A stretch of 64,000 nt of DNA from Haloprofundus salinisoli (GCF_020097815.1 NZ_CP083663.1:1736001-1800000), one strand, 5' to 3'; counted from the stretch's first letter, positions 50,049 through 59,531 are shown. Program-made: numbers and translations. The notes: generated by a model from the letters alone, not told the origin.

Positions 50049-52124
50049 ATGACGATACGGTTCGGGTGCAGCGACGGCGACGGCATCGAAGTCGTCGATC
50101 CGGTCGAGCGTCACCAGTACGTGCTCGGTACGCCCAACCCGGTCGACCCCGTCTCCGTCGGCACCGACGAGTTCCGGTTCCCCGTCGACGCCGCCGTTTC
50201 GTTCCGAACGTCGTCGCTGACGCTGCCGACGGTCGTTCCGATCTACGTCCGCGACACCGACGGGACGATGCTCGCACACGTCACTCCCTCGGACTCGCTC
50301 ACACTCCCCGACGGCGAGTACGCCGTCGAGCTCTGTACGCCCATCAAGATGTACCTGCGAGTGTCGAGCGAACTCACCGTCGACCGAACCAACCAGTGTA
50401 TCGACTTCGGTGGGGAGACAACGATATCGCTGGGCAGTCGTTCGCACCACGAACATCCCGCCGGTACCATCACCGTCACCGACTCCGTCGAGGACCTGAT
50501 GCGCGCCGTCTCACTGTTCGGATCGGCGCTGAAGACGACGTCGCCAGAGCGTGCGTATCCGACGCTTCGCGGACACCCGCCGACGGTCGAACTCGGCGAC
50601 TCGTTCGAGGCCCCCGACGACATCGTCGCCCCCGAGACGGGCATCCGCATCGAACTCCCGCGCGAACGCTCGTACGTCCACGCGGCGGCACCGCTGGCGT
50701 ACTACCTCTGTGCGCGTGTCGAACCCAGTTCGGTTCCTCGCATCGTGACCGATTCGGGCTTTGAACACCGACTCGACACCTGTGAGGGCGTCGAACGCGA
50801 ACTCGAACGCGTGTTGCGTCACGTGTTCTTCCTCGACTGCCTCTGTCGGACTGAGGGGCTGTACCAAGTCGACCTCCACGAGCGTCGCACGGTCGAATCG
50901 ACCGTCGACATCGACATCGACTTCGAACAGCTCTATGAGCTTCCAGCAGACGAGCGTCTCGAAGCGTATCTATCGATTCCGTACGCAGAACTCGAACCGC
51001 ACCAACCGGAGTGGAAGCTCGTCAGCCACGTCGCGCCGACAGCTCAGAGCGCGGAGCTGCTACCGTTTCTCGTCGACGACCTCGCAATCGTGCGCACGCC
51101 GACAAGGGAAGAGGCCTCAACCGCACCGGAGATACAGGTCGACGCTATCGAGGAATTCCTCCGCGACGGCGACGAGTTTACCCGGAGTACGGCGTCACAG
51201 CCGTCGTCGATGGAGTTCGTCGAACCCGAATCGGCCGACTCCGTCGAACAGGCGTGGGTCGGCGATGGAACGCCCGTCGGCGCGAATAAAGCGACTATCG
51301 AAGCGTACCGCAATCGTCTCAGTCGAACGATGGCCGACGATGACATCGACATCGTCGTCGTCTGCAACGACGCCGAAATGAGCGAGGAGCGCGACGACAT
51401 CGACCAGGTGTACGGGTCGCGCGACGAACTCCCGTTCGACGTTCGCATCCATCGCTCTCTCACCACCGACGAGTTGGCCGAGGTACTCCGCGAAGAAACG
51501 GAGTTCCTCCACTACATCGGCCACATCGACGATGGCGGTTTCGAGTGCGCCGACGGACGACTCGACGCGCGCGAACTCGAAGATGTTCGGGTCGACGCCT
51601 TCCTGCTAAACGGCTGTACCTCCTACGAGCAGGGACTGTCGCTCATCGAGGCGGGCGCTATCGGCGGCATCGTCACGCTCTCGGACGTCATCAACAGCGG
51701 TGCGGTGCGCATCGGTTCGACGCTCGCCCGTCTGCTCAACGGCGGGTTCCCGCTGTCGGTGGCGCTCGAAATCGCTCGCGGCGAGAGTATCGTCGGTTGC
51801 CAGTACGTCGTCGTCGGCGATGGTGGCCTCGCCATCGCACAGGCCGAGAGTGGGGCGCCGTTTTTGTGTGAATTACAGGAATGTGAGACGAACGACCGCT
51901 ATTCGATAACTGTCAGAGGGTTTCCGACCGACCGTTCCGGAATGGGCGGTCTCGTTATACCGTACGTGTCAGAAAACAATGAATACACGCTCAACTCCAA
52001 CAGTAAACTATCGTTTGAAGTTTCGAAAGCGGAGGTGATTGAATTCTTGCAGTTAGAAGAGATGCCCGTTCGTCTCCGTCACGAACTCCGGTGGAGCAAC
52101 GAGATTCCGTTGTACGAACTTTAG
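50049..52124 (+). CDS. CHAT-like (caspase-fold) protein
   Basis: 691 residues from the ATG at 50049, which has a strong GGAGGTG ribosome-binding site about 6 nt upstream. Residues 1-330 are beta-rich and unrecognised. Residues about 420-590 resemble a CHAT peptidase: EFLHYIGHIDDGGFECADGRLD holds the catalytic-type His (H492, with H488 before it), and AFLLNGCTSYEQGLSLIEAGAIGGIV the Cys (C523), followed by the CHAT-typical helix LARLLNGGFPLSVALEIARGE. No membrane helix, so probably cytoplasmic. Its TAG overlaps the TAA of a convergent gene for a 46-residue hydrophobic peptide. Proteolytic activity is an inference from the dyad. Confidence 0.75.
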   Translation: MTIRFGCSDGDGIEVVDPVERHQYVLGTPNPVDPVSVGTDEFRFPVDAAVSFRTSSLTLPTVVPIYVRDTDGTMLAHVTPSDSLTLPDGEYAVELCTPIKMYLRVSSELTVDRTNQCIDFGGETTISLGSRSHHEHPAGTITVTDSVEDLMRAVSLFGSALKTTSPERAYPTLRGHPPTVELGDSFEAPDDIVAPETGIRIELPRERSYVHAAAPLAYYLCARVEPSSVPRIVTDSGFEHRLDTCEGVERELERVLRHVFFLDCLCRTEGLYQVDLHERRTVESTVDIDIDFEQLYELPADERLEAYLSIPYAELEPHQPEWKLVSHVAPTAQSAELLPFLVDDLAIVRTPTREEASTAPEIQVDAIEEFLRDGDEFTRSTASQPSSMEFVEPESADSVEQAWVGDGTPVGANKATIEAYRNRLSRTMADDDIDIVVVCNDAEMSEERDDIDQVYGSRDELPFDVRIHRSLTTDELAEVLREETEFLHYIGHIDDGGFECADGRLDARELEDVRVDAFLLNGCTSYEQGLSLIEAGAIGGIVTLSDVINSGAVRIGSTLARLLNGGFPLSVALEIARGESIVGCQYVVVGDGGLAIAQAESGAPFLCELQECETNDRYSITVRGFPTDRSGMGGLVIPYVSENNEYTLNSNSKLSFEVSKAEVIEFLQLEEMPVRLRHELRWSNEIPLYEL

Positions 52125-52261
52125 GGTCCAGCGACAATTCCACCAGCCGCCGCCGCCGCATTTCCTGCCTGTGAGAGAAGCAGCATCATCGTGAAAACGA
52201 CGCCGATCATCCGGGGGTTGTTTTTGAGGTAGTTCGCCATCGTAGAGTCGTTCTGGCTCAT
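52121..52261 (-). CDS. 46-residue hydrophobic peptide (DUF7503-like)
   Basis: The peptide starts MSQNDSTMANYLKNNPRMIG, then a single membrane-type helix (VVFTMMLLLSQAGNAAAAAG) and the end GIVAGP. NPRMIGVVF..LLLSQAGNAAA is, as I recall, the pattern of a tiny haloarchaeal family (DUF7503), not otherwise characterised. Its stop codon shares two bases with the stop of the CHAT-like gene, an extreme convergent arrangement. TTTAAATATATT upstream (about 35-45 nt) is a good TATA region. It could be a membrane peptide, a toxin, or a protease substrate. Confidence 0.75.
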   Translation of the reverse strand: MSQNDSTMANYLKNNPRMIGVVFTMMLLLSQAGNAAAAAGGIVAGP

Positions 52262-52495
52262 ACTACAGGCGACGCCCCTCACGACCATGAATATATTTAA
52301 ACACTTCCCACAGATAATTCAATAATATAATATCAGTATATAGACGGAATAACCCATTTGTCGACTGTCACGACAGTCACTAAGTTACCGTTTCTCACGG
52401 GAGGTATGTGGTTCTTCCGCCTACTCTCGAACTCCGCTATTCACCGGTCACAAGGACCGACGCGCCGCCTCTCGACGGTCTCGTCCAGAGGCCCG

Positions 52496-53986
52496 TTACG
52501 CCATCGAGCGCGTCGGACGCTCGCCGCTCCGGTAGAACTGGCCGTGGAAGTCGAAGGGAATCGGTTCCTCGAACACCGCCCGAGCGCGTTCGGTCATCGT
52601 GGCCGCGTCGAGTATCGTGAGAAACGACCGCTCGGCGTCGGCGTCGAGAACGACCGAGAGGAGAACGCCGTCGTCCTCCGCGACGCTCTCTGCGCTGTCT
52701 TCGTCCGCCTCCGGCGAGATTCGGGGTACGAACAGCGGCTCACCCGGATAGACGTTCGGTTCGGTCCACGTTCTCGACGCCTGAAATCGGCCGGCTCGCT
52801 CGTCGAGGTCGATTTTCACGATCCGGTCGACGTAGCCGTTCGGCGAGCGCTCGGCCGTGCCGACGCCGTAGACGTAGCGATACGGTCGGGTGTTGTGCCG
52901 CGCGTAGTGAATCGTCGGAAACTCCACGTGGCCGGGATGCAGCGTCCGCGTGACGATGTGGCCCGTCTCGGGGTCGACCTGCAAGCGTCGGAGTTCCGCG
53001 CCCGGTGGCGAGAACTCGGGTGAATCGAACGCATCGAGAGAGAACGCGTCGACGACGCTGGCGTCTTCGAACGCCGCGACGTCAAGGTGGAGTGCGCCGT
53101 CTCGCTCGAAAGCGTTGACGTGGTGGAAGACGAAACACGGTGCGGTTCGCGTGTCGACGGCGAGTTCGCCGCTCTCTCTGCCGACGACGAAGACGCGCGT
53201 TCCGCGCTCGGGGTGCCAGCGGTAGCTCTCGACGAACGGACGATCCCGAAGCAACGAGAGCGGCGTGGTCCGAAACGGCGAGACGAGCAACGCGACGTAG
53301 TTCGGCGTCAGGGCGAAACTGTGGACGTATCCGGGTTGGCGAATCGGAATCCGTGCGACCACCTCGCGCCGTTCGCGGCCGTCGGGAACGCGGTAGACGA
53401 GATACTCGCTCCGCAGGCCGAAGCGCGTCGCGATACCCACCGTCTCCTCTCGAAACGGGTCGTACTGGACGTGCGCGAGCGGCCCCGCTCGCCCCACCTC
53501 GTCGTCTGAGTCTTCGAACGCTTTCGGCGCGCGCGTCCGAAGTGTGTCGGGGTCGTAGACGGTCCACCGCGGCGTCTCCGTCGCCGCGAGATGGCGACCG
53601 CCGAGGTAGACGACGGTGACGGAGGCGTTGTCCGTCGCCGCGCGAGTCCCGCACCGTCGGAGATGCCCGAGTCCGCTCCACTTTGGGTCGGTCCCGAACT
53701 CGCGGAGGCGGAGACTGCCGTGGTCGCTGACGTGGCGGAACTGCCGACTCCGCAGGAACCGATTCGTGTATCGAACCTCACCGTCGTCGATTCGGAAGCG
53801 ACGAAGCATCGCTAACCCGTCGAACCAGTGGTTGACCCGTCGGTCGCCGACGGTGAACGACCCCGGACCGTTGCGGACGAGCGTCCCGTCCAACCACGGC
53901 GGAATCTCGCCCTCGACTCGTAACGGTTTCTCGGTGTACTCGGTCGTCGCCGGTTGCAAGCCGAGTCGGTGGTCTCGGGCGGTCAT
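52496..53986 (-). CDS. Carotenoid oxygenase (RPE65/CCD family)
   Basis: 496 residues from the ATG at 53986; the frame stays open far upstream, but those residues are Arg-rich shadow. The family start is IPPWLDGTLVRNGPGSFTVGDRRVNHWFDGLAMLRRF. Iron-ligand histidines are visible at PGYVHSFALT, FVFHHVNAF and PFDFHGQFYR, with a further His in the first third expected but not certain (HVQYDP). The family cleaves carotenoids to apocarotenals such as retinal, or isomerises retinoids. In a haloarchaeon a retinal supply for rhodopsins is plausible, but no rhodopsin gene is in the window. Confidence 0.9.
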   Translation of the reverse strand: MTARDHRLGLQPATTEYTEKPLRVEGEIPPWLDGTLVRNGPGSFTVGDRRVNHWFDGLAMLRRFRIDDGEVRYTNRFLRSRQFRHVSDHGSLRLREFGTDPKWSGLGHLRRCGTRAATDNASVTVVYLGGRHLAATETPRWTVYDPDTLRTRAPKAFEDSDDEVGRAGPLAHVQYDPFREETVGIATRFGLRSEYLVYRVPDGRERREVVARIPIRQPGYVHSFALTPNYVALLVSPFRTTPLSLLRDRPFVESYRWHPERGTRVFVVGRESGELAVDTRTAPCFVFHHVNAFERDGALHLDVAAFEDASVVDAFSLDAFDSPEFSPPGAELRRLQVDPETGHIVTRTLHPGHVEFPTIHYARHNTRPYRYVYGVGTAERSPNGYVDRIVKIDLDERAGRFQASRTWTEPNVYPGEPLFVPRISPEADEDSAESVAEDDGVLLSVVLDADAERSFLTILDAATMTERARAVFEEPIPFDFHGQFYRSGERPTRSMA

Positions 53987-54177
53987 CGCTCCGTCTCCAC
54001 GGGTTGCCCGGCTATAGGCGCTGTTTCGACTGCAACTCCGCAGTCCATACGAGAGAGTCGGTCGCCAGCGGGATGGCGTTTGTCCCGGTCGCAGTGGTTG
54101 GGCCACCTCGAGACTCACAGACTGGCGACGGCTACCGCTTCCCGGAGACTCTTGTGACCCCCGACGAAGGATAGCCC

Positions 54178-55560
54178 ATGACACGACTTCCCGACGACGT
54201 CGTCGGCGACGCACAGACCAGCACCTTCGGATGGGAGACGCTCCAGTCGCTCGTCGACGTCGGCAACCGAATGGCCGGGCAGGAGGGTGAGAAGGCGGGC
54301 GCGGTGGTCGTCGCCGACGCGTTCGAGACGGCGGGACTCCGCGACGTGAAGCTAGACGAGTTCGAGATTCCGGGGTGGTGGCGCGGCAGTTCCGCGCTCG
54401 AACTCCGCGGGCCGAACCCGCGCCGTCACGAGAGCCAACACGACGTGCTCGCGCTGCCGGGGTCGCCGTCGGGAACGGTTTCGGGGCGGGTCGTCGACGT
54501 CGGCGACGGCTCTTACGAGGAGTTCGACGCGGTCGGTGACGACCTGGAGGGCGCGGTCGCATTGGTCTCCAGCGCGACCCCCGAAAACGCCGACCGATGG
54601 CTCCATCGCATGGAGAAGTACGTCAACGCCGCCGACCACGGCGCGGTCGGCTTCCTCTTCCGCAACCACATCGAAGGGTCGCTGCCGCCGACCGGTGAGG
54701 TCGGCTACCACAACCGACCCGGGCCGATTCCCGCCGTCGGCGTCTCCAAGGAGGTCGGCGAGCGACTCGCGCGCTACGCCGACGAAGAGGAGGAGTTCGT
54801 CGTCGAACTCGACGTCGACTGCCGGAACGAACCCACGACGTCGAGAAACGTCGAAGGCGTCCTCGGTCCCGCCGACGCCGACAAAGAGGTGCTCGTGACC
54901 GCGCACGTCGACGCCCACGACATCGCCGACGGCGCGAACGACAACGGCGCGGGGTCGGCGCTCGTCGCCGAACTCGGGCGGTTGCTCGCCAACGTCGAGT
55001 CCGACCTCGATTCCCGAGTGCGCTTTGTCACCTTCGGCTCCGAGGAGATCGGCCTCTGGGGCGCGTACCACTGGGCGGAGAGCCACGACCTCGATTCGGT
55101 CAAGTGCGTCCTCAACATCGACGGACCGGCGAACTCCCGGAACGTCCGCGTCGGCACCAACGGCTTCGACGAGATGGGCGAGGCGTTCGAGGCCGTCGGT
55201 GAGGAGCTCGATGTCCCCATCCAGTCGGGCGACACCATCTCGCCGCACGGCGACCAGTGGGTGTTCATCCAGGAGGGCGTCCCCGCGGTGATGGCTTCCT
55301 CAACCTCCGAGCAGAGCGGTCGCGGCTGGGGTCACACCCACGCGGACACGCTGGACAAACTCGACCCGCGCGACCTGCGCGACGTGGCGACGATTTTCGC
55401 CAGCACCGCGTACCATCTCGCGAGCGACGACGTGGAGACGCCGCACAAGACGCGCGACGAGATTCGTGACAGCATCGACGAGGGCTACGTCACCGAACTG
55501 AAGATGGGCGGGCGCTGGCCGTACGACGACGACGCTCGAAGCGGGGCGAACGAGAGCTGA
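54178..55560 (+). CDS. M28-family metallo-aminopeptidase with PA-like insertion
   Basis: 460 residues. The zinc ligands of M28 are visible: AHVDAHDIADGANDNGAG (His, then Asp in DGANDN), FGSEEIGLWGAY (Glu-Glu pair), NIDGPANS (Asp) and GHTHADTLD (last His). Residues about 90-210 form a protease-associated (PA) domain. No signal peptide, so cytoplasmic. It shares one base with the start of the next gene, a pyroglutamyl-peptidase-like enzyme, which suggests joint peptide turnover. Confidence 0.9.
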   Translation: MTRLPDDVVGDAQTSTFGWETLQSLVDVGNRMAGQEGEKAGAVVVADAFETAGLRDVKLDEFEIPGWWRGSSALELRGPNPRRHESQHDVLALPGSPSGTVSGRVVDVGDGSYEEFDAVGDDLEGAVALVSSATPENADRWLHRMEKYVNAADHGAVGFLFRNHIEGSLPPTGEVGYHNRPGPIPAVGVSKEVGERLARYADEEEEFVVELDVDCRNEPTTSRNVEGVLGPADADKEVLVTAHVDAHDIADGANDNGAGSALVAELGRLLANVESDLDSRVRFVTFGSEEIGLWGAYHWAESHDLDSVKCVLNIDGPANSRNVRVGTNGFDEMGEAFEAVGEELDVPIQSGDTISPHGDQWVFIQEGVPAVMASSTSEQSGRGWGHTHADTLDKLDPRDLRDVATIFASTAYHLASDDVETPHKTRDEIRDSIDEGYVTELKMGGRWPYDDDARSGANES

Positions 55561-56201
55561 TGACGCTGCTGCTCACGGGGTACGAACCGTTCGGCGACGA
55601 CGACGAGAACCCGACGCAGACGCTCGCCGAAGACCTCGACGGTGCATCCGTCGCCGGTCACGACGTCGTCGGCCGCGTGCTGCCGGTCGAGTACGCCGCC
55701 GCCGCCGACGAGATGGCGACGCTCGTCGCCGACTACGACCCCGACGTAATCGTCTCGACCGGACTCGCGGCCGGTCGCTCCGCCGTCTCGGTCGAACGCA
55801 TCGGCATCAACACGAACGACTGCGGGGGCGTCGCCGACAACGCGGATGCAGAGCCTCGAAACGAACGTATCGACGCCGACGGCGCGGACGCGTACTTCTC
55901 GACGCTTCCCGTGGTGTCGGTGGTCGAGTCGCTCTTGAACGCCGGTATTCCTGCGCGTGTCTCGAACACAGCGGGGACGCACCTCTGCAACAACATTCTG
56001 TACAACGCCCGTGCGCTCGTAGAGCGCGAGGGGCTGGAAACGCCGATGGGGTTCGTCCACATGCCGTTGACGCCGAAGATGGCAGCCAAAAAAACGGGCG
56101 AGGGCGAAGCCACCGCGGGCGGCGTGGTGAAGGCGAGCCTTCCGCTCGAACTGCAGAAACGAGCCGTCGAACTGACGTTCCAGACGACACTCGACGGCTG
56201 A
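55560..56201 (+). CDS. pcp: Pyroglutamyl-peptidase I-like (peptidase C15)
   Basis: 213 residues. TLLLTGYEPFGDDDENPTQTLAEDL is the family N-terminus. The catalytic residues of C15 can be placed: Glu in VERIGIN, Cys in SNTAGTHLCNNILY and His in GFVHMPLTP. The enzyme removes N-terminal pyroglutamate. The start is coupled to the M28 gene (TGATG), so both are made together; the pair could act in sequence on blocked peptides. Confidence 0.9.
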   Translation: MTLLLTGYEPFGDDDENPTQTLAEDLDGASVAGHDVVGRVLPVEYAAAADEMATLVADYDPDVIVSTGLAAGRSAVSVERIGINTNDCGGVADNADAEPRNERIDADGADAYFSTLPVVSVVESLLNAGIPARVSNTAGTHLCNNILYNARALVEREGLETPMGFVHMPLTPKMAAKKTGEGEATAGGVVKASLPLELQKRAVELTFQTTLDG

Positions 56202-56305
56202 GCCGTCGAACTGGGGGCGTTTCGTCCCGTCTGAATCAGCGTTACTCGACTCCTCACTCGCGACGGAGTTGCCCGAGTGGCTCTGTTGCGACCCTCAGAA
56301 CGTGA

Positions 56306-56536
56306 CATAGATTTCGAGGAGGCAATTACGCCACGAGGAGCGTCAAACAGAACGCGGACAGTCCGCGATGCCAGCGCTGCGGCGTCGCGACCTCGGCGAG
56401 GACCCTAGCCGACGAGTCGCTGTGCGAGAAGTGCCAGAAATGGCGTCACAACGAGCGGACGTCGCGCTCGGTTGAGAGAGCCTCACTAGCGACGAATGAA
56501 CATACCCGCAAAAGTGGCAAAGAGGAACACATTTAA
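56306..56536 (+). pseudogene. Zinc-ribbon-like frame without a start codon
   Basis: The frame after a TGA at 56303 contains CQRCGVATSARTLADESLCEKCQKWRHN, a neat CxxC-x14-CxxC ribbon followed by a basic tail, ending at a TAA (56534-56536). No ATG or GTG precedes the ribbon in this frame. I read it as the remnant of a small zinc-ribbon gene, or one using a rare start. Confidence 0.35.
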
Positions 56537-56600
56537 TCAGATTTATATCAAACGGATGGTTCTCCACGCATAGGGAGTTACGAATCTCCCAGAGATGACG

Positions 56601-56647
56601 CAGGTTCTGACACACCACTGCGCACCCTCTCAGGTCTGACACACCAC
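56601..56647. repeat. Short direct repeat
   Basis: CAGGTTCTGACACACCAC (56601-56618) and CAGGTCTGACACACCAC (56631-56647) differ by one inserted T and lie 12 nt apart. Two copies are too few for an array; possible regulator sites or slippage. Confidence 0.5.
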
Positions 56648-57069
56648 CTTTTGAGGTGCCTACCGGCGAGCGATTGCTGGGAGAGCATTACTCGCCACTA
56701 CTGAGTAATCACTTTTCGAGTATTAGTGATGTGGCTAATTGTTTAGGTACTCTGAGAATCATTGAAAATATACATTATGGTTTATTGATAAAACGAGCCC
56801 GACGCCTTCGACGATAGTCGGGTCTCAGGGATATACCGAAATGTGGCTCTGGTGAACCTCTCAGCCGATGACGGAAACTCGTGCAAGATACAGAGGGTGT
56901 ATCTCTCACCGGAACCTCGCGTATTTCGACTCAGGAGTGCTGAATGAACCGCTACGTAGCGCGTGTTTACCGAACACTAGCGAGTTGCGATAGTCTCCGA
57001 TTAATAATTGACCTCTATTTCCTCGAACCTCTACGAACCCTTATCCCCAGTGACCCGTATCATCATCCA

Positions 57070-57510
57070 ATGGGGAATGCACCATCAGAGGCAGTACTAC
57101 TGCTAGTAGAGGACAACCGCGGTGATATTCGTCTCTTAGAAGAAGCCTTCTCGGATGGCAACGTCGCAAACACACTCCACACCGTCACTGATGGTCAAGC
57201 GGCACTCGACTTCATCTACCAACGCGGAGAGTATGAGGACGCTCCCCGACCGGATATTGTGCTACTGGACCTGCACCTGCCGAAAGTGGACGGCGAGGAC
57301 GTTCTCCACGAGATCAAACACCACCCCGAACTGAGTCAGACCCCAGTAATTGTACTGTCCGGAGTCGATGAAGACCTGATCAAATCCCGTGACCTCGATC
57401 ATGATGCGGACGAAGACGGAGTCCTCGAAAAGCCGGTTGACCTCGGTGAGTTCGTTAAGGTAATCGGGTCGTTTGAGCAGTTTCGCTTAGGCGTTATGCG
57501 AATGGAGTAA
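57070..57510 (+). CDS. Stand-alone response regulator receiver (Rcp1-like)
   Basis: 146 residues from the ATG at 57070. The frame extends 42 codons upstream, but the REC domain starts here (VLLLVEDNRGDIRLLEEAF). The phospho-acceptor is Asp67 in DIVLLDLHLP, and the conserved Lys121 is in LEKPVD. There is no output domain. Such receivers pair with PAS/GAF histidine kinases lacking their own regulator; the kinase at 59532 is the nearest candidate, with trkH between them on the opposite strand. Confidence 0.92.
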   Translation: MGNAPSEAVLLLVEDNRGDIRLLEEAFSDGNVANTLHTVTDGQAALDFIYQRGEYEDAPRPDIVLLDLHLPKVDGEDVLHEIKHHPELSQTPVIVLSGVDEDLIKSRDLDHDADEDGVLEKPVDLGEFVKVIGSFEQFRLGVMRME

Positions 57511-57647
57511 CGGATGCCGCTTGTATTGGCGCTGGAATTTTCATCCTGGGTCTTTGTGACGACTGAGAACCTGCTGTCGATAACGCACTAGTGAGAGTTC
57601 TTTCGCGGGGGAGAGTGCTCTGAGAACAGCGTGCCCACTACTGGCCG

Positions 57648-59195
57648 TCACTGCCGCCAAAACGTCGGTGTGAGGATAACCAGTACCGAGAGTACTTCCA
57701 AGCGACCGATCCACATCAGAAAGACCATGTAGAGTTTTGCGGCATCCGAGAACGGCAGGAAGCTGTTCATTGGGCCAACGACGCCGAAGCCCGGGCCGAT
57801 GTTCCCCAGCGTGGCAATGGCGACGCTCATCGCCTCGAGCCCAGATAACGACACGCCAGATGTGCGTAAGCTGTCGAGATACAGAAGCACCGTCGAGAGG
57901 GCAAATAACGTCAAAAAGAGCATTATGAACACGAATACGTCTCGGACTGTCTCCTCCTCGACGACTTCCTGGTCGAGTTGTAGTGGTTTAACGGCCTCGG
58001 GATGGACAGACGTGAACAGTATCCGGAGGACGGCTTTTTTGACGAGAACCCACCGAACGATCTTGATCGAACCGGCTGCCGATCCCGCAGATCCACCGAG
58101 GAAATACGCAAACAACAGTATCGTCTGTGCAGAGGCATCCCAGGTGTTGAAATCCATACTCGCGTACCCAGTCGTCGTCACGATGGCAATCACCTGAAAC
58201 AGTCCCTGCCGGAGCGAATTTTCGAGGTTTCCGGGATCGATGTCAAGGTTCACCGGCGGTTCGGCGAGTCCAACGCCGAGAAAGAGCACTGCCGAGATAA
58301 CGGTCCCGAAGCCGAGGATGGCAAGTAGGTACGCACGGAACTCTGTGTTGCTGGTTAACCGGCGAGGCTTTCCTTGAAAGACGTACCAGAACAGAGCGAA
58401 GTTCGTCCCCGCGACGACCATGAACGGCATCACTGCCCACTGGACGGCAGGCGTGAACGCCTCCATGCTCCGTGCCTCCGGAGAGAATCCACCGGTAGGC
58501 AGCGTCGTGAGTGCGTGCGCAACCGCATTGTAGAGGTTCATGTTCGGTGCCAAACCACCCAGATGCAACCCGTAATAGACGACAACCGCGAGGACGGTGA
58601 ATCCGGCGTAGATGCCCCACAGCCCGCGCGCGGTCTGCTGGATGCGCGGCGTCAGCTTCTTTAGCGAGATTCCCGGCGCTTCCTGATTCATGACCTGAGC
58701 ACCCCCAACCGATAGCTCCGGCAGGATGGCGACCATCAACACGAGAATCCCCATACCACCGAGCCACTGGGTGAGCTGGCGCCACATCAGAATCGCGTAC
58801 CCATGGCGCTCAACCGAAATCTCCCCGAGAACAGTAGCACCCGTCGTCGTGAATCCACTCATGCTCTCGAACAGGGCGTTGACGGGGTTCGCAATGGTCC
58901 CCGTTCCGGCGACGAGGTACGGAGCCATCCCCACCAAGGGGACGACCAGCCACACAAGACTCACTAAGAGGAACGCCTCCCGGTTTCTCAACTCGCCGTC
59001 GTTGCGGACTCGCTCCAAGAGGGACCCACCGCCAACCATGAGCACACTAGTGGCGATGAACGGAATCGGATCTTCACCGTAAAAGAGCGCCAGAACAAGC
59101 GGGAACAGCGGCGTTATGCCGATGTATTTGAGAACGGTCCCGACGAGGGCCACGCTTACCCTATAATCGACATAGACGCTCGATGTGCGGGCCAT
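57648..59195 (-). CDS. trkH: TrkH-family potassium uptake protein
   Basis: 515 residues with about 10-12 helices in four MPM repeats. The four pore-loop filters can be seen: GFTTTGATV, TLPTGGFSP, TTTGYASMD and LGNIGPGFG; the last three keep the key Gly. It is the membrane subunit of the Trk K+ uptake system, needed for high internal K+ in halophiles. The cytoplasmic TrkA regulator is not next to it. A 336-nt divergent region (59196-59531) to the kinase holds no gene that I can see. Confidence 0.94.
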   Translation of the reverse strand: MARTSSVYVDYRVSVALVGTVLKYIGITPLFPLVLALFYGEDPIPFIATSVLMVGGGSLLERVRNDGELRNREAFLLVSLVWLVVPLVGMAPYLVAGTGTIANPVNALFESMSGFTTTGATVLGEISVERHGYAILMWRQLTQWLGGMGILVLMVAILPELSVGGAQVMNQEAPGISLKKLTPRIQQTARGLWGIYAGFTVLAVVVYYGLHLGGLAPNMNLYNAVAHALTTLPTGGFSPEARSMEAFTPAVQWAVMPFMVVAGTNFALFWYVFQGKPRRLTSNTEFRAYLLAILGFGTVISAVLFLGVGLAEPPVNLDIDPGNLENSLRQGLFQVIAIVTTTGYASMDFNTWDASAQTILLFAYFLGGSAGSAAGSIKIVRWVLVKKAVLRILFTSVHPEAVKPLQLDQEVVEEETVRDVFVFIMLFLTLFALSTVLLYLDSLRTSGVSLSGLEAMSVAIATLGNIGPGFGVVGPMNSFLPFSDAAKLYMVFLMWIGRLEVLSVLVILTPTFWRQ

Positions 59196-59531
59196 TGAAC
59201 ATCTATAGTGGTCGAACGAGGCACGGATGGACGTTTCGGTTCGGTAGCTCTACGGAGAGACGATCTGTCGTCTCATCGTCGGGTCACTGCTGTTCTTGGA
59301 CTCTGTCCCGTTCTCCCACACAGCTATCACAGAGAAATCCTGTGACCCCACTCAGGTCATATTTCTTATACTCGTACCGGACGCACTCCTCTATCACCAA
59401 CCAATGTCTCTCGTTGCCGTCAAAATTGATTTAGCTAAATTCAGGGAGAAAAGAGGAATTCGGGAGTGTTTCTCTTTTCGACCGTGTCTAATCCCGCCAG
59501 AGTTTTCCGCCCATACAACCAGCAAAGGGTA

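Larger units (their letters stand above)
56202..57069. other. Long intergenic region with repeats and a decayed zinc-ribbon frame
   Basis: About 870 nt without an intact gene. It contains a broken zinc-ribbon-like frame (56306-56536), a short direct repeat (56601-56647), and a 7-bp inverted repeat ATTACTC/GAGTAAT (56687-56709). AT content rises at 56740-56800. A TATA-like CTTATCCC near 57040 precedes the receiver gene. Confidence 0.45.

Noticed and set aside
53987..54562. N-terminal extension of the carotenoid oxygenase frame
   Set aside because: Arg/Pro-rich and overlaps the divergent M28 gene; the family homology starts just after the ATG at 53986.
56601..56647. Direct repeat considered as a CRISPR array
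   Set aside because: Only two copies 12 nt apart, with a repeat of 17-18 nt and no cas genes nearby.
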